64,000 bases of DNA from Clostridium vitabionis (lineage in GTDB: Bacteria; Bacillota; Clostridia; Lachnospirales; Lachnospiraceae), in the NCBI RefSeq assembly GCF_015351765.1, contig NZ_JADKQA010000001.1, positions 566,394 to 630,393 of the forward strand, read 5' to 3'. Within the stretch, counting starts at the first letter, position 1. Each line of letters opens with the position of its first letter. Below the pieces are notes generated by a model, which saw only the letters and a program-made list of their open reading frames with translations, did no database searches and was not told the DNA's origin. Made by a program: the position numbers and the translations under genes. Positions 6,984-16,072 of this stretch are shown one piece after another.

Positions 6984-7777
6984 GGATGATGTCACTTGCC
7001 AGCGGAAGCAGCGGCAACTGTATCTATATCGGGAGCGAGAGCACCCATATCCTGGTGGACGCCGGGATCAGCGGGAAGCGGATCGAGCAGGGGCTCAACG
7101 AGGCCGGCCTCACCGGCAGGGATCTCGCGGGCGTCCTGGTAACCCATGAGCACAACGACCATATCCGCGGCCTCGGGGTGCTCGCGCGAAAGTACGGTCT
7201 TCCCATCTACGGGACGGCGGGGACGATCCGGGAAATCGGGCGGATCCGCCAGCTGGGCGCATTTCCGGAGGGCATCTTCCGGGAGATTGCCCCGGATCGG
7301 GATTTCGGCATCGGAGACCTTCTGGTCCAGCCATTTTCCATTGACCACGATGCTGCCGACCCGGTGGCCTACCGGGTGAAATGCGGGAACCGCCAGGTGG
7401 CGGTTGCTACGGACATGGGGCATTATGATGAATACATCATTTCCCATCTGCTGGATCTGGATGCGGCGCTTATTGAGGCAAACCACGATGTCCGGATGCT
7501 GGAGGCGGGGCCTTATCCCTATCCTTTGAAGAAGCGGATCCTCGGCGACCGCGGCCATCTCTCCAATGAGAACAGCGGGCGCCTGATCAGCCGGATTTTG
7601 AATGACCGGATCCGGCATATTTTTCTGGGCCACCTGAGCGCCCAGAACAATTATCCGGAGCTCGCCTATGAGACGGTGCGTCTGGAGATTGATGAGAGCG
7701 ATACCCCATACCGGGCAGATAATTTTTCCATCTCTGTCGCCCGCAGGGACCGGATCTCGGAACTTATCACAGTGTGA
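6980..7777 (+). CDS. walJ: Metallo-beta-lactamase-fold exonuclease/hydrolase, WalJ/YycJ type
   Basis: Cytoplasmic metallo-beta-lactamase-fold protein of 265 residues. It starts MRMMSLASGSSGNCIYIGSE, the signature opening of YycJ/WalJ, and has the metal motif LVTHEHNDHIRG, then DMGHYD and the later EANHD and FLGHLS positions. In relatives it acts as a DNA exonuclease linked to repair and cell-wall homeostasis. In bacilli the gene sits with walRK; here it is coupled to coaE by a 4-base overlap and no two-component system is near, which fits a DNA-related role beside polA. Confidence 0.85.
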   Translation: MRMMSLASGSSGNCIYIGSESTHILVDAGISGKRIEQGLNEAGLTGRDLAGVLVTHEHNDHIRGLGVLARKYGLPIYGTAGTIREIGRIRQLGAFPEGIFREIAPDRDFGIGDLLVQPFSIDHDAADPVAYRVKCGNRQVAVATDMGHYDEYIISHLLDLDAALIEANHDVRMLEAGPYPYPLKKRILGDRGHLSNENSGRLISRILNDRIRHIFLGHLSAQNNYPELAYETVRLEIDESDTPYRADNFSISVARRDRISELITV

Positions 7778-7795
7778 ACATCCAGGAGGAATGAC

Positions 7796-8068
7796 ATGAG
7801 CAAAATTATCGTGACCATCGTCGGCAAGGATCAGGTCGGCATCGTGGCAAAGGTCTGCAACTATCTTGCGGACAAAAACATCAATATTCTCGATATCACG
7901 CAGACGATCCTGCAGGGATATTTCAATATGATGATGATCGTCGATGTCTCCGGCATGACCGGCTCCTTCGACGCGATGCAGCAGGAGATGGCGGATCTCG
8001 GCAATTCCATGGGGCTGCGCATCCAGTGCCAGCGCGAGGAAATCTTCGAGAGCATGCATCGTCTTTGA
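7796..8068 (+). CDS. ACT-domain protein, UPF0237
   Basis: A 90-residue single ACT domain, starting MSKIIVTIVGKDQVGIVAKV, with the ILDITQTILQGYFNMMM strand of the UPF0237/GcvR-like group. ACT domains bind small ligands, often amino acids. It has an AGGAGGA ribosome site and is followed 24 bases later by a UPF0210 protein, a pairing conserved in many Firmicutes and archaea, so the two probably act together. The ligand is not known. Confidence 0.92.
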   Translation: MSKIIVTIVGKDQVGIVAKVCNYLADKNINILDITQTILQGYFNMMMIVDVSGMTGSFDAMQQEMADLGNSMGLRIQCQREEIFESMHRL

Positions 8069-8092
8069 TTTCCGCGGGGAAAGGAGTTCGCC

Positions 8093-9457
8093 ATGGTCAA
8101 TATGCAAGAGGTTCTGGAAACCAATCAGATGATCTCCGCCGAGTGTCTGGATGTCCGTACCATCACGATGGGGATCAGCCTTCTGGACTGTATCGATACC
8201 GATCTCGGGAAAATGAATCAGAAGATTTACGAGAAAATTGTCCGCTATGCGGAGAAGCTCGTCGAGACCGGCGAGGAGATCGGCCGCGAGTTCGGCATCC
8301 CGATCGTTAACAAGAGAGTTTCGGTGACGCCGATCGGCCTCATCGGCGCGGCGGCGTGCAAGACGCCGGACGACTTCGTGGAGATCGCGAAGACGCTGGA
8401 CCGGGCGGCCCACACGATCGGCATCAACTTTATCGGCGGATATTCCGCCCTGGTCAACAAGGGCATGACCCCTGCGGAGGAGAACCTTCTCCGTTCCATC
8501 CCGAAGGCGCTCGCCGAGACTGAGCTCGTCTGCAGCTCGGTCAATGTCGGCAGCACGAAGACCGGCATTAACATGGATGCGGTGCGCCTCATGGGGCAGG
8601 TGGTCCGGGAGACCGCGGAGGCGACGAAGGAGAAGGATTCGCTCGGCTGCGCGAAGCTTGTCGTGTTCTGTAACGCGCCGGATGACAACCCGTTCATGGC
8701 CGGCGCGTTTCACGGCGTCACCGAGGCGGACGCGATCATCAATGTCGGTGTCTCCGGCCCGGGCGTGATGAAGGCCGCCCTGGCAAATGTCCGCGGCGCG
8801 GATTTTGAGGTTCTCTGTGAGACCATCAAGAAGACTGCGTTCAAGATCACCCGCGTCGGCCAGTTGGTGGCCCAGGAGGCGTCTAAGCGCCTTGGCGTTC
8901 CCTTCGGGATCATCGACCTTTCGCTTGCCCCGACGCCGGCGATCGGCGACAGTGTCGCGGATATCCTTGAGGAGATCGGTGTGGAGAGCACCGGCGCTCC
9001 GGGAACCACGGCAGCCCTTGCCCTCCTGAATGACCAGGTGAAGAAGGGCGGGATCATGGCGTGCTCGTATGTCGGTGGCCTCTCTGGCGCCTTCATCCCG
9101 GTCAGCGAGGATCAGGGCATGATCAATGCCGTGGAGCGCGGCTCGCTCTCCATCGAGAAGCTGGAAGCCATGACCTGCGTCTGCTCGGTCGGCCTGGACA
9201 TGATCGCGATCCCCGGGGACACGAAGGCTACGACGATCGCAGGCATCATCGCGGACGAGGCGGCGATCGGCATGGTCAACCAGAAGACCACCGCGGTACG
9301 CGTGATCCCGGTCATCGGCAAGAGCGTGGGCGATACCGTGGAATTCGGCGGCCTGCTCGGCCATGCGCCGATCATGCCGGTGAACACATTTGCCAGCGAC
9401 AATTTCGTGAACCGCACCGGGCGGATTCCCGCACCGGTCCACTCATTCAAGAACTGA
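8093..9457 (+). CDS. PFL family protein (DUF711/UPF0210)
   Basis: Protein of 454 residues belonging to the UPF0210/DUF711 family, whose fold is related to pyruvate formate-lyase but without the glycyl-radical C terminus. Recognisable stretches are [13 protein letters not shown]-like (here [13 protein letters not shown]), [38 protein letters not shown] and [18 protein letters not shown]. The biochemical role is unknown. Partner of the ACT gene upstream. Its 3' end overlaps the convergent tmcAL gene by 11 bases, leaving no room for a separate terminator. Confidence 0.92.
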   Translation: MVNMQEVLETNQMISAECLDVRTITMGISLLDCIDTDLGKMNQKIYEKIVRYAEKLVETGEEIGREFGIPIVNKRVSVTPIGLIGAAACKTPDDFVEIAKTLDRAAHTIGINFIGGYSALVNKGMTPAEENLLRSIPKALAETELVCSSVNVGSTKTGINMDAVRLMGQVVRETAEATKEKDSLGCAKLVVFCNAPDDNPFMAGAFHGVTEADAIINVGVSGPGVMKAALANVRGADFEVLCETIKKTAFKITRVGQLVAQEASKRLGVPFGIIDLSLAPTPAIGDSVADILEEIGVESTGAPGTTAALALLNDQVKKGGIMACSYVGGLSGAFIPVSEDQGMINAVERGSLSIEKLEAMTCVCSVGLDMIAIPGDTKATTIAGIIADEAAIGMVNQKTTAVRVIPVIGKSVGDTVEFGGLLGHAPIMPVNTFASDNFVNRTGRIPAPVHSFKN

Positions 9458-10757
9458 TCTCCCGGGAGACGATTATGGGACCGGTTCGCCACAGATTCCG
9501 GCACTGCCCGCCCTTTTCGGCGGCGCAGATGCCGTAGATGCGGCACGCATCCATTTCTTTCTGGAACAGGGCGAAGGCCAGCGGATTGAGAATGTCCGCG
9601 GCCTCCGCCTTTTTTGTGAGGAACGGGAGGCCTGAACGGGATTTCAGCTCGCGGATGACGCCGCTTCTCTCCCGGCGGAAGCCGAGGATCTCGGCATAGA
9701 GGCAGCTCATCCGGCCGCCGGGGCGGACAAGCCCCTTCCGGAACCGGTCTGCCTCAGTTTTCCGGATGCCGAGCAGCAGGCGGGCCAGGCCGCGGGAGAC
9801 CGCGGTCCTTGTGATGTTCCGCGTCTTTAGGGCATCCACGGTCTCCCCGAAGGTGCGGGGGTCAACCGGGAGGTTTTTGAGGCGGAGCCCCAGGCCGTGC
9901 CCCAAGCCGTCGATGGCTTCCGGATGACTCTCCCGGATGACCGCGTACTGGAGAAGCGGGGAGAAATCCTCCGGAAAGAGCGGGACTTCCCCTTCGTAGG
10001 CGGGTAGGGTGGCCTCCGGGACGAGGCTGCCCGGACAGGCGGCGCTTCCCGCCATGCGGATTTCCTCGGGAGCCATGTTTTCGCGGGATAGAACCGCCCC
10101 GGGAATGGCAGAGGGATTTCCGCCATTTTTCCGGAGGATGCGTCGGATTTCCTCTGCGGAGGCGGGGCCGTGATAGCCGCCGTCCTCCCGCCGGACCGTG
10201 CAGAAGCTTACATGGCTCCCGATCCTTTTGGCCGCGGCCAGATACTCGATCCCCAGAAGGTTGTTGGGGGAGGAGAGGAGCTCGTGAAGCTCGCCGGCAA
10301 GCTCCGGGTAAATCCCCGCGAGCGCCTTCTCCCTTGCGGCGGGGAAGGTCATCCCGAGGCGCATATTTTCCCGGAGGGCTGTGCCATAGGCTTCCGGTTC
10401 CCTTGCGAGAATGTCTGCGGTCATGGAGAGAGCGCTGAGATCCCCGCTCTCGCTCCCGAAGCAGAGGGCGTCGAGGCCGAGCGCGTCAGCCAGGGCGACG
10501 CCGGCCCTCGCGAAATCCGGCGCGGCAGCGGAGGCAAAGGCCGCGGGGAGCGAGACGATGAGATCCGCGCCGCCGAGAAGGGCGGCTTTTGCCCGGGCCT
10601 CCCGGGAGAAGACCGCCGGCTCCCCGCGCTGTACGAAGGGGCCGCTCATGATGATGACGCAGGCATCAGCCCCGGCAAGCTCTTTTGCTTTTCTGATCTG
10701 ATAGGCATGACCCGCGTGAAACGGGTTATACTCCGCGATAATCCCGACGATCCGCAT
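9447..10757 (-). CDS. tmcAL: tRNA(Met) cytidine acetate ligase
   Basis: Nucleotidyltransferase-fold protein of 436 residues, formerly YlbM. It starts [20 protein letters not shown], with the HxGH-type adenylylation site, followed by [19 protein letters not shown] and GADLIVSLP, all typical of TmcAL. It activates acetate with ATP and forms N4-acetylcytidine at the wobble position of elongator tRNA-Met. ATG 10757 has a GGGAGG site; an in-frame ATG at 10778 does not. Convergent with and overlapping the UPF0210 gene by 11 bases. Confidence 0.92.
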   Translation of the reverse strand: MRIVGIIAEYNPFHAGHAYQIRKAKELAGADACVIIMSGPFVQRGEPAVFSREARAKAALLGGADLIVSLPAAFASAAAPDFARAGVALADALGLDALCFGSESGDLSALSMTADILAREPEAYGTALRENMRLGMTFPAAREKALAGIYPELAGELHELLSSPNNLLGIEYLAAAKRIGSHVSFCTVRREDGGYHGPASAEEIRRILRKNGGNPSAIPGAVLSRENMAPEEIRMAGSAACPGSLVPEATLPAYEGEVPLFPEDFSPLLQYAVIRESHPEAIDGLGHGLGLRLKNLPVDPRTFGETVDALKTRNITRTAVSRGLARLLLGIRKTEADRFRKGLVRPGGRMSCLYAEILGFRRERSGVIRELKSRSGLPFLTKKAEAADILNPLAFALFQKEMDACRIYGICAAEKGGQCRNLWRTGPIIVSREISS

Positions 10758-11149
10758 AATTTCCTCCCTGCCGGTCATCCTGCCGGCAGGTTTATTTTAT
10801 CAGGAAAATGCCCGGCATTCCACCGTGCGGCGGTTCAGGGGTCTGCCTGAAACTCCGGGAACTGCCTGGCAGGCGGCCAGGCGCGGCAGGTGCTCGGAGC
10901 CCTGCACGTGCTGGGCAGCCCCATATTCCGGATATATCCTGAACCTAACTGCAATATGCACAAATCCATGGAAAATTATCTGCCTAAAATCGTGATTATT
11001 TCAAATAATTCACAAAAATATCACAATAGTTAAAAGAAGTTATACAGGGAAAGGTTTTTATGTTATAATCACCATATATTATGAATATGCCAAATCGAAT
11101 AATTTACTATTCAATGCGGCAGAAGGAAACGTAAAAGGAGGGTAAAGTT
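10758..11149. other. Divergent intergenic region before TAXI operon
   Basis: About 390 bases without a gene. The first part holds a perfect 12-bp palindrome (10779-10790) near the tmcAL start and a GC-rich stretch with several short inverted repeats (10810-10920). From about 10930 the base composition becomes strongly AT-rich, ending in the promoter for the TRAP transporter operon. No RNA gene or small ORF with a ribosome site was recognised. Confidence 0.5.
11040..11069 (+). promoter_or_regulatory. Sigma-A-type promoter for TAXI-TRAP operon
   Basis: TTATAC at 11040-11045 and TATAAT at 11064-11069 with an 18-base spacer, about 80 bases upstream of the receptor ATG, in an AT-rich leader. Confidence 0.6.
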
Positions 11150-12199
11150 ATGAAAAAATTTATTGCACTCAGCCTGGCCGGAATTATGGCAGCATCTCTG
11201 GCAGCGTGCGGCGGTTCTTCGTCCAGCAGCAGCACGACAGCAGCGGCGGCAGGCGGCGAGACCACAAAAGCGGCAGCAGAGTCGGCGGCAGCAGCACCGG
11301 CGGCTTCCGGTGACAAGGAGAGCCTGACGTTCGCGTCCGGCGGCACGACAGGCACCTACTACGCGGTTGGCGGCGTACTTTCCACCGTGCTGAATCCGAT
11401 TCTGACCAAGTCCAACATCACTGTGGCATCGACCGGCGCCTCCAAGGCGAATATCCAGATGATCGATGACGGCGACGCCCAGCTGGGCATCGTGCAGAAC
11501 GATGTTATGTACTATGCGTACACCGGGACTGACCTCTTCGAGTCTGAGGGCAAGATCGATACCTTCAACGCGGTTGCCGGCCTGTATGATGAGACTGTCC
11601 AGATTGTTACCTGCGATCCCTCGATCAAGTCGGTGGCAGATCTTAAGGGCAAGAAGGTTTCCGTCGGCGACGCGGGATCCGGCGTGGAGTTTAACGCGAA
11701 GCAGATCCTCGGGGCTTATGACCTGACCTTTGATGATATCCAGAAGCAGAACCTCTCCTTCGGCGATTCCGCGGATTCCCTGAAGGACGGCAAGATCGAC
11801 GCGGCATTCGTCGTTGCCGGCGCGCCGACAACCGCGGTTGTCGACCTCGCGACCACGAAGGATGTCAACCTTGTCCAGCTTGATGACGAGCACATCAAGA
11901 AGCTTCAGGATAAGTATGATTTCTACACCGAGACCGTCATCCCGGCAGACACCTACAAGGGGCTTTCCGGCGACGCGACCACGGTTTCCGTCCGCGCGAC
12001 CATCATCGCTTCCACCGATGTCAGCGAGGACGCGATCTATGAATTTACCAAGGCGATGTTCGACAACAAGGATGACCTTGCGGCAGGACATGACAAGTTC
12101 AAGAGCCTCAGCCTGGACGATGCGACCAAGGGGATCAGCGTTCCGTTCCATCCGGGTGCCAAGAAGTATTTCAAGGAGCAGGGCGTCACTGTAGAGTAA
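11150..12199 (+). CDS. TAXI-family TRAP transporter solute-binding lipoprotein
   Basis: Extracytoplasmic receptor of 349 residues. The N terminus is a lipoprotein signal (MKKFIALSLAGIMAASLAAC, lipobox LAAC), followed by a Ser/Ala-rich linker to about residue 58. The mature domain has LTFASGGTTGTYYAVGG, the classic TAXI ligand-pocket start, then STGASKANIQMIDDGDAQLG and GDAGSGVEFNAKQIL. TAXI receptors usually bind dicarboxylates, glutamate or similar acids; the ligand cannot be read here. An AAGGAGGG site precedes the ATG. It heads an operon with a DUF1850 protein and a fused TRAP permease. Confidence 0.95.
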   Translation: MKKFIALSLAGIMAASLAACGGSSSSSSTTAAAAGGETTKAAAESAAAAPAASGDKESLTFASGGTTGTYYAVGGVLSTVLNPILTKSNITVASTGASKANIQMIDDGDAQLGIVQNDVMYYAYTGTDLFESEGKIDTFNAVAGLYDETVQIVTCDPSIKSVADLKGKKVSVGDAGSGVEFNAKQILGAYDLTFDDIQKQNLSFGDSADSLKDGKIDAAFVVAGAPTTAVVDLATTKDVNLVQLDDEHIKKLQDKYDFYTETVIPADTYKGLSGDATTVSVRATIIASTDVSEDAIYEFTKAMFDNKDDLAAGHDKFKSLSLDDATKGISVPFHPGAKKYFKEQGVTVE

Positions 12200-12202
12200 T
12201 CC

Positions 12203-12706
12203 ATGGCTTCACGGAACAAAAAGAGGGCGGCGGCCGGACTGCTGGTCACAGCGGCGGCTGCCGCCATTTTCATCATGATTGTGCTCGGGAATTTCCGGTG
12301 GCTCATTCTCACGAATCCGGACACCGGCGCCGAGTACGGGCGCTTCCCGGTGAGGGTGGGAAGCAGCTTCAGCGTCACCTTCATCCATTCGGTCAACAAA
12401 TATCCGCTGACCGACTATTATGAGATCCGGCGCGACGGCATCTATGTGACGAAGACAAAATACGCGAACTTCGGGGCAGGCGTCCAGACAGAGCTCGATG
12501 AGGGGGAGTCCCTGTCCTATGATGCGTCGGACGGAAGCATGATTGTGTCCGGATTTAACCGGAGGATGGACAGGCTGATTTACATCGTGGGAACGGTATC
12601 CGATCACACGCTCACGATCGGGGGCAGGAGGGAGATCAGTCTCCGTGGCCTCTGCGGGCGGAATGCCAAGGTTTTATTTACCAGCAGGAAGCTTACCGGA
12701 GATTAA
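12203..12706 (+). CDS. DUF1850 membrane-anchored accessory protein of TAXI-TRAP system
   Basis: Protein of 167 residues with a basic N terminus and one hydrophobic segment (about residues 10-30), then an extracytoplasmic domain containing FSVTFIHSVNKYPLTDYYEI, the hallmark HSV...P..E pattern of DUF1850. DUF1850 genes occur almost only beside TAXI receptors and fused TRAP permeases, which is the arrangement here (3 bases after the receptor stop). Its molecular role is not established; it may help assemble the transporter or sense substrate. Confidence 0.88.
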   Translation: MASRNKKRAAAGLLVTAAAAAIFIMIVLGNFRWLILTNPDTGAEYGRFPVRVGSSFSVTFIHSVNKYPLTDYYEIRRDGIYVTKTKYANFGAGVQTELDEGESLSYDASDGSMIVSGFNRRMDRLIYIVGTVSDHTLTIGGRREISLRGLCGRNAKVLFTSRKLTGD

Positions 12707-12829
12707 GCCCGGAAAAAGGGGAGAATTCCGGAAGATCAGAAAAGAGGGTAACTGTTCAGGATCCCGCATCTCGAGAAATTTTGCTTACCCCGCTTGCGCT
12801 GAACAGGGCCAAAAATTGACAGGAGGGAA

Positions 12830-14821
12830 ATGGCTTTGGAAGAGAAAGAGAAGAAGGTTCCGATATCATCCGCGGAAACGCCGGACACGGCGGTCGGGAC
12901 GATGGAAGATGTCAATGAGATTATGAAAAAATATGACCGGGAGTCCAACACCCGGCCATGGACCGGGGTACCGGGAAAGGTGATCCAGATCCTTCTGGCG
13001 GCATTCGCTGTGTTTGTGATCTACATGAACCTGTTTGCCACCTGGGATGAGCGCGTGCGCCGCTGCACATTCCTCGGCTTTGTGATCCTGTTCGTCTTCA
13101 TCCTGTTCCCGATCCGGAAGGGCATGAAGAACCAGAAAGCGAACCGCATTCCGGTCTATGACGTGATTCTCGCTCTCGCGGGAAGCGGAAGCTTTTTCTA
13201 TTTTGTATTCAACAGCAGCAAGATCATCGACCATGGCACCAGGATCACCAGCCTGGAGATCGCGCTCGGCATTATCGGCATCCTGATTCTCGCCGAGTGC
13301 TGCCGCCGCGTCACCGGTATCCCGATCCTTGTGGTTGCCTCCTGCTTCATTATTTATTCGTTCTATTTCTTCATCGCGGTGAAAAACCAGGATCTCGCCA
13401 AGGTTGTGCGCAAGGTGGTCTATAACCTGTTCTACACGACCACCGGCGTCATCGGGACTCCGGTCGGCGTCTGCTCGACCTATATTGTCCTCTTCATTAT
13501 CTTCGGCGCGTTCCTTGAGGCGACCGGAATCGCCGATTTCTTCATCGCCTGCGCGAACTGCATTGCCGGTTGGGCGACGGGCGGCCCGGCGAAGGTTTCC
13601 GTCATTTCCTCCGCACTCTGCGGCATGGTTTCCGGATCCTCTGTCGGCAACACGGTAACCACCGGTTCCGTCACCATCCCGATGATGAAGAAGACCGGCT
13701 ATCCGCCGGAATTTGCCGGCGCTGTTGAGGCGGCTTCCTCTACAGGCGGCCAGATCATGCCGCCGATCATGGGTGCGGCAGCCTTCCTGATGGCCGAGAT
13801 GATCGGCGTTCCGTACGCCGACATCGTTGTGCGGGCAATCCTCCCGGCGATCCTTTATTTCACCGGCATTTTCCTGGAGGTGCACCTCCGCGCGAAGCGC
13901 CTTGGCCTGAAGGGCATCCCGAGGGAAGAACTCCCGAAGGCAAAGAGGCTGCTTCCCAAGTTTTACCTGCTGATCCCGCTGGCTGTCCTGGTCTACATGA
14001 TCATCAAGGGATACACGATGAGCCGGTCGGCTATTTTTGCGACGATCCTGTGCATCGTGGTTTCCCTGTTTGACAAGGAACACCGGATGACGCCGGAGAA
14101 GTTCCTGAATACCCTGGCCACCGGAACAAAGAACACGCTGAGTATCGCTGTCGCCTGCGGTATCGCCGGCATCATCGCCGGTGTCGTGACGATGACCGGC
14201 CTCGGGCAGGTGTTCATCTCCGCAATCGTCGGCGTTTCCCACGGGAAGCTCATGATCGCCCTGCTCCTGACTATGGTCTGCTGCGTGATCCTGGGCATGG
14301 GTGTTCCGACCACCGCGAACTACATCATCATGGCAACCACCTGCGCGCCGATCCTGACCACCGGCATGGGACTCAACGCGATGTGCGCCAACATGTTCGT
14401 TTTCTATTTCGGTATCGTCGCGGATATCACCCCGCCGGTAGCCCTCGCGGCTTACGCGGGGTCGGCGATCGCGAAATCCGATCCGATGAAGACGGCCTTC
14501 CAGGCTACCCGCCTCGCGATTGCCGCATTCCTGATTCCGTACATTTTCTGCCTGAATCCGGCGATGCTGTTCATCGATACGACGGCAATTCAGGTCATCC
14601 AGGTTATTGTGACCAGCTTTATCGGCATGTTTGCCATCGCCTCGGCAATCGAGGGCTATATGTTCCGCAATCTTCTGCCGGTTACCCGGATCATCCTCGC
14701 GGCGGCAGGCCTGATGATGCTGTATCCGGGAACGGTGACCGATCTCGTCGGCATCGCCCTCGTTGTGGCGATGTTCATCTTTGAACACGCGATGGCGAAG
14801 AAAGACAGCGCGGCAGCGTAA
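12830..14821 (+). CDS. TRAP transporter permease, fused small and large (4TM/12TM) subunits
   Basis: Polytopic membrane protein of 663 residues. After an acidic cytoplasmic N terminus (about 45 residues), four hydrophobic segments form the DctQ-like part, followed by the DctM-like part with GVVTMTG, GMGVPTTANYII and FYFGIVADITPPVALAAYAG, motifs of the TAXI-linked fused permease. It drives sodium- or proton-coupled uptake of the substrate delivered by the lipoprotein receptor. ATG 12830 has an AGGAGGG site. The operon ends in a strong hairpin at 14882-14927. Confidence 0.95.
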   Translation: MALEEKEKKVPISSAETPDTAVGTMEDVNEIMKKYDRESNTRPWTGVPGKVIQILLAAFAVFVIYMNLFATWDERVRRCTFLGFVILFVFILFPIRKGMKNQKANRIPVYDVILALAGSGSFFYFVFNSSKIIDHGTRITSLEIALGIIGILILAECCRRVTGIPILVVASCFIIYSFYFFIAVKNQDLAKVVRKVVYNLFYTTTGVIGTPVGVCSTYIVLFIIFGAFLEATGIADFFIACANCIAGWATGGPAKVSVISSALCGMVSGSSVGNTVTTGSVTIPMMKKTGYPPEFAGAVEAASSTGGQIMPPIMGAAAFLMAEMIGVPYADIVVRAILPAILYFTGIFLEVHLRAKRLGLKGIPREELPKAKRLLPKFYLLIPLAVLVYMIIKGYTMSRSAIFATILCIVVSLFDKEHRMTPEKFLNTLATGTKNTLSIAVACGIAGIIAGVVTMTGLGQVFISAIVGVSHGKLMIALLLTMVCCVILGMGVPTTANYIIMATTCAPILTTGMGLNAMCANMFVFYFGIVADITPPVALAAYAGSAIAKSDPMKTAFQATRLAIAAFLIPYIFCLNPAMLFIDTTAIQVIQVIVTSFIGMFAIASAIEGYMFRNLLPVTRIILAAAGLMMLYPGTVTDLVGIALVVAMFIFEHAMAKKDSAAA

Positions 14822-14881
14822 CCCTCCGGGGCTTCCTCCGGTTTCTGACAGAACTTAAGAGCATAGTGTTTTGCGGATCTG

Positions 14882-14927
14882 ATCCGCCGGCAGCTGTTTT
14901 GGATAAATGGCACTGCCGGCGGATTTT
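14882..14927 (+). terminator. Intrinsic terminator after TRAP operon
   Basis: Arms ATCCGCCGGCAG (14882-14893) and CTGCCGGCGGAT (14913-14924) pair perfectly over 12 bp and are followed by TTTT. Confidence 0.9.
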
Positions 14928-14968
14928 CCGCTATCTGGTCGTTAAAAATTTAATTAAAGCTTTCGGGG

Positions 14969-14997
14969 TTGTATACAATTTTTCAGTGTGGTATAAA
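14969..14997 (+). promoter_or_regulatory. Sigma-A-type promoter for pta-ackA
   Basis: TTGTAT at 14969-14974 and TATAAA at 14992-14997 with a 17-base spacer, 52 bases upstream of the pta ATG. Confidence 0.7.
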
Positions 14998-15049
14998 ATT
15001 ATTGGAATTTATATCTTACTCGTACCATTCACGAAAGGGGTATTGAACA

Positions 15050-16051
15050 ATGGCATTTATTGATGAAATGATGGCAAAGGCCAAGCAGGATAAGAAGACG
15101 ATCGTTCTGCCGGAGTCCATGGATGAGAGGACATTCGCGGCGGCAGAGAAGATCCTCAAGCAGGGGATTGCGAACCTGATTATCATCGGCAAGCCGGAGG
15201 ATGTGGAGAAGAACGGCAAGAACTATGATATCTCAGGCGCGACGATCGTTGATCCGTTCAATGACCCGAATAAGCAGAAATATATCGACAAGTTCGTGGA
15301 GCTGAGAGCGAAGAAGGGCATGACTCCGGAAGCTGCGAAGGAGCAGATGGAGAAGGATTATATGTATTATGCCTGCCTGATGTGCAAGTGCGGCGATGCC
15401 GACGGCGTTGTCTCCGGTGCCTGCCATTCCACGGGCAACACCATCCGTCCGGCGCTGCAGCTGCTGAAGACCAAGCCGGGCATCCACAGCGTTTCCGGCT
15501 TCTTCGTTGTTGAGGTGCCGAACTGCGAGTACGGCGAGCAGGGCAGATTCGTCTTCGCGGACTGCGCGGTAAACACCGATTTCGATTCCCCGAAGCTGGC
15601 TGAGATCGCCGAGCTGTCCGCGGATTCCTTCCGCCAGTTCATCGGTGCTGAGCCGAAGGTTGCGATGCTTTCTTACTCCACGATGGGCAGCGCGAAGCAT
15701 GACGATGTGACCAAGGTCGCTGAGGCGGTCAAGCTGGTGAAGGAGCAGAGGCCGGACATCAAGGTTGACGGGGAAATGCAGGTTGACGCAGCCCTGGATT
15801 CCACCGTCGCGAAGCTCAAGGCTCCGGGCAGCCCGGTTGCCGGCCAGGCCAACACCCTCGTTTTCCCGAGCCTCGAGGCAGGAAATATCGGCTACAAGCT
15901 GGTGCAGAGGCTGGCCAAGGCCAATGCGTACGGCCCGGTTCTCCAGGGTCTCTCCATGCCGGTCAACGACCTCTCCCGCGGCTGCTATGCGGATGATATT
16001 GTCGGCGTCGTTGCCATGACCGCTGTTCAGGCGCAGGAAGCGAATAAGTAA
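15050..16051 (+). CDS. pta: Phosphate acetyltransferase
   Basis: Converts acetyl-CoA and phosphate to acetyl phosphate. The 333-residue single-domain form, usual in Firmicutes, starts MAFIDEMMAKAKQDKKTIVLP and contains CLMCKCGDADGVVSGACHST, MLSYSTMGSAKHDD and VFPSLEAGNIGYKLVQRLA around the active site. An AAAGGGG site precedes the ATG. It is followed by ackA; together they make acetate and one ATP per acetyl-CoA, a main energy route in fermentative Clostridia. Confidence 0.97.
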   Translation: MAFIDEMMAKAKQDKKTIVLPESMDERTFAAAEKILKQGIANLIIIGKPEDVEKNGKNYDISGATIVDPFNDPNKQKYIDKFVELRAKKGMTPEAAKEQMEKDYMYYACLMCKCGDADGVVSGACHSTGNTIRPALQLLKTKPGIHSVSGFFVVEVPNCEYGEQGRFVFADCAVNTDFDSPKLAEIAELSADSFRQFIGAEPKVAMLSYSTMGSAKHDDVTKVAEAVKLVKEQRPDIKVDGEMQVDAALDSTVAKLKAPGSPVAGQANTLVFPSLEAGNIGYKLVQRLAKANAYGPVLQGLSMPVNDLSRGCYADDIVGVVAMTAVQAQEANK

Positions 16052-16072
16052 TTGCAAAATCAGGAGGATAAC

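Noticed and set aside
6992-9442. Very long open frames antisense to walJ, ACT and UPF0210 genes
   Set aside because: GC-rich third codon positions leave antisense frames open. They have no ribosome site, and the sense strand encodes recognised families. The same holds for the long antisense frames over polA, smc, polC, TRAP permease and murD-ftsW.
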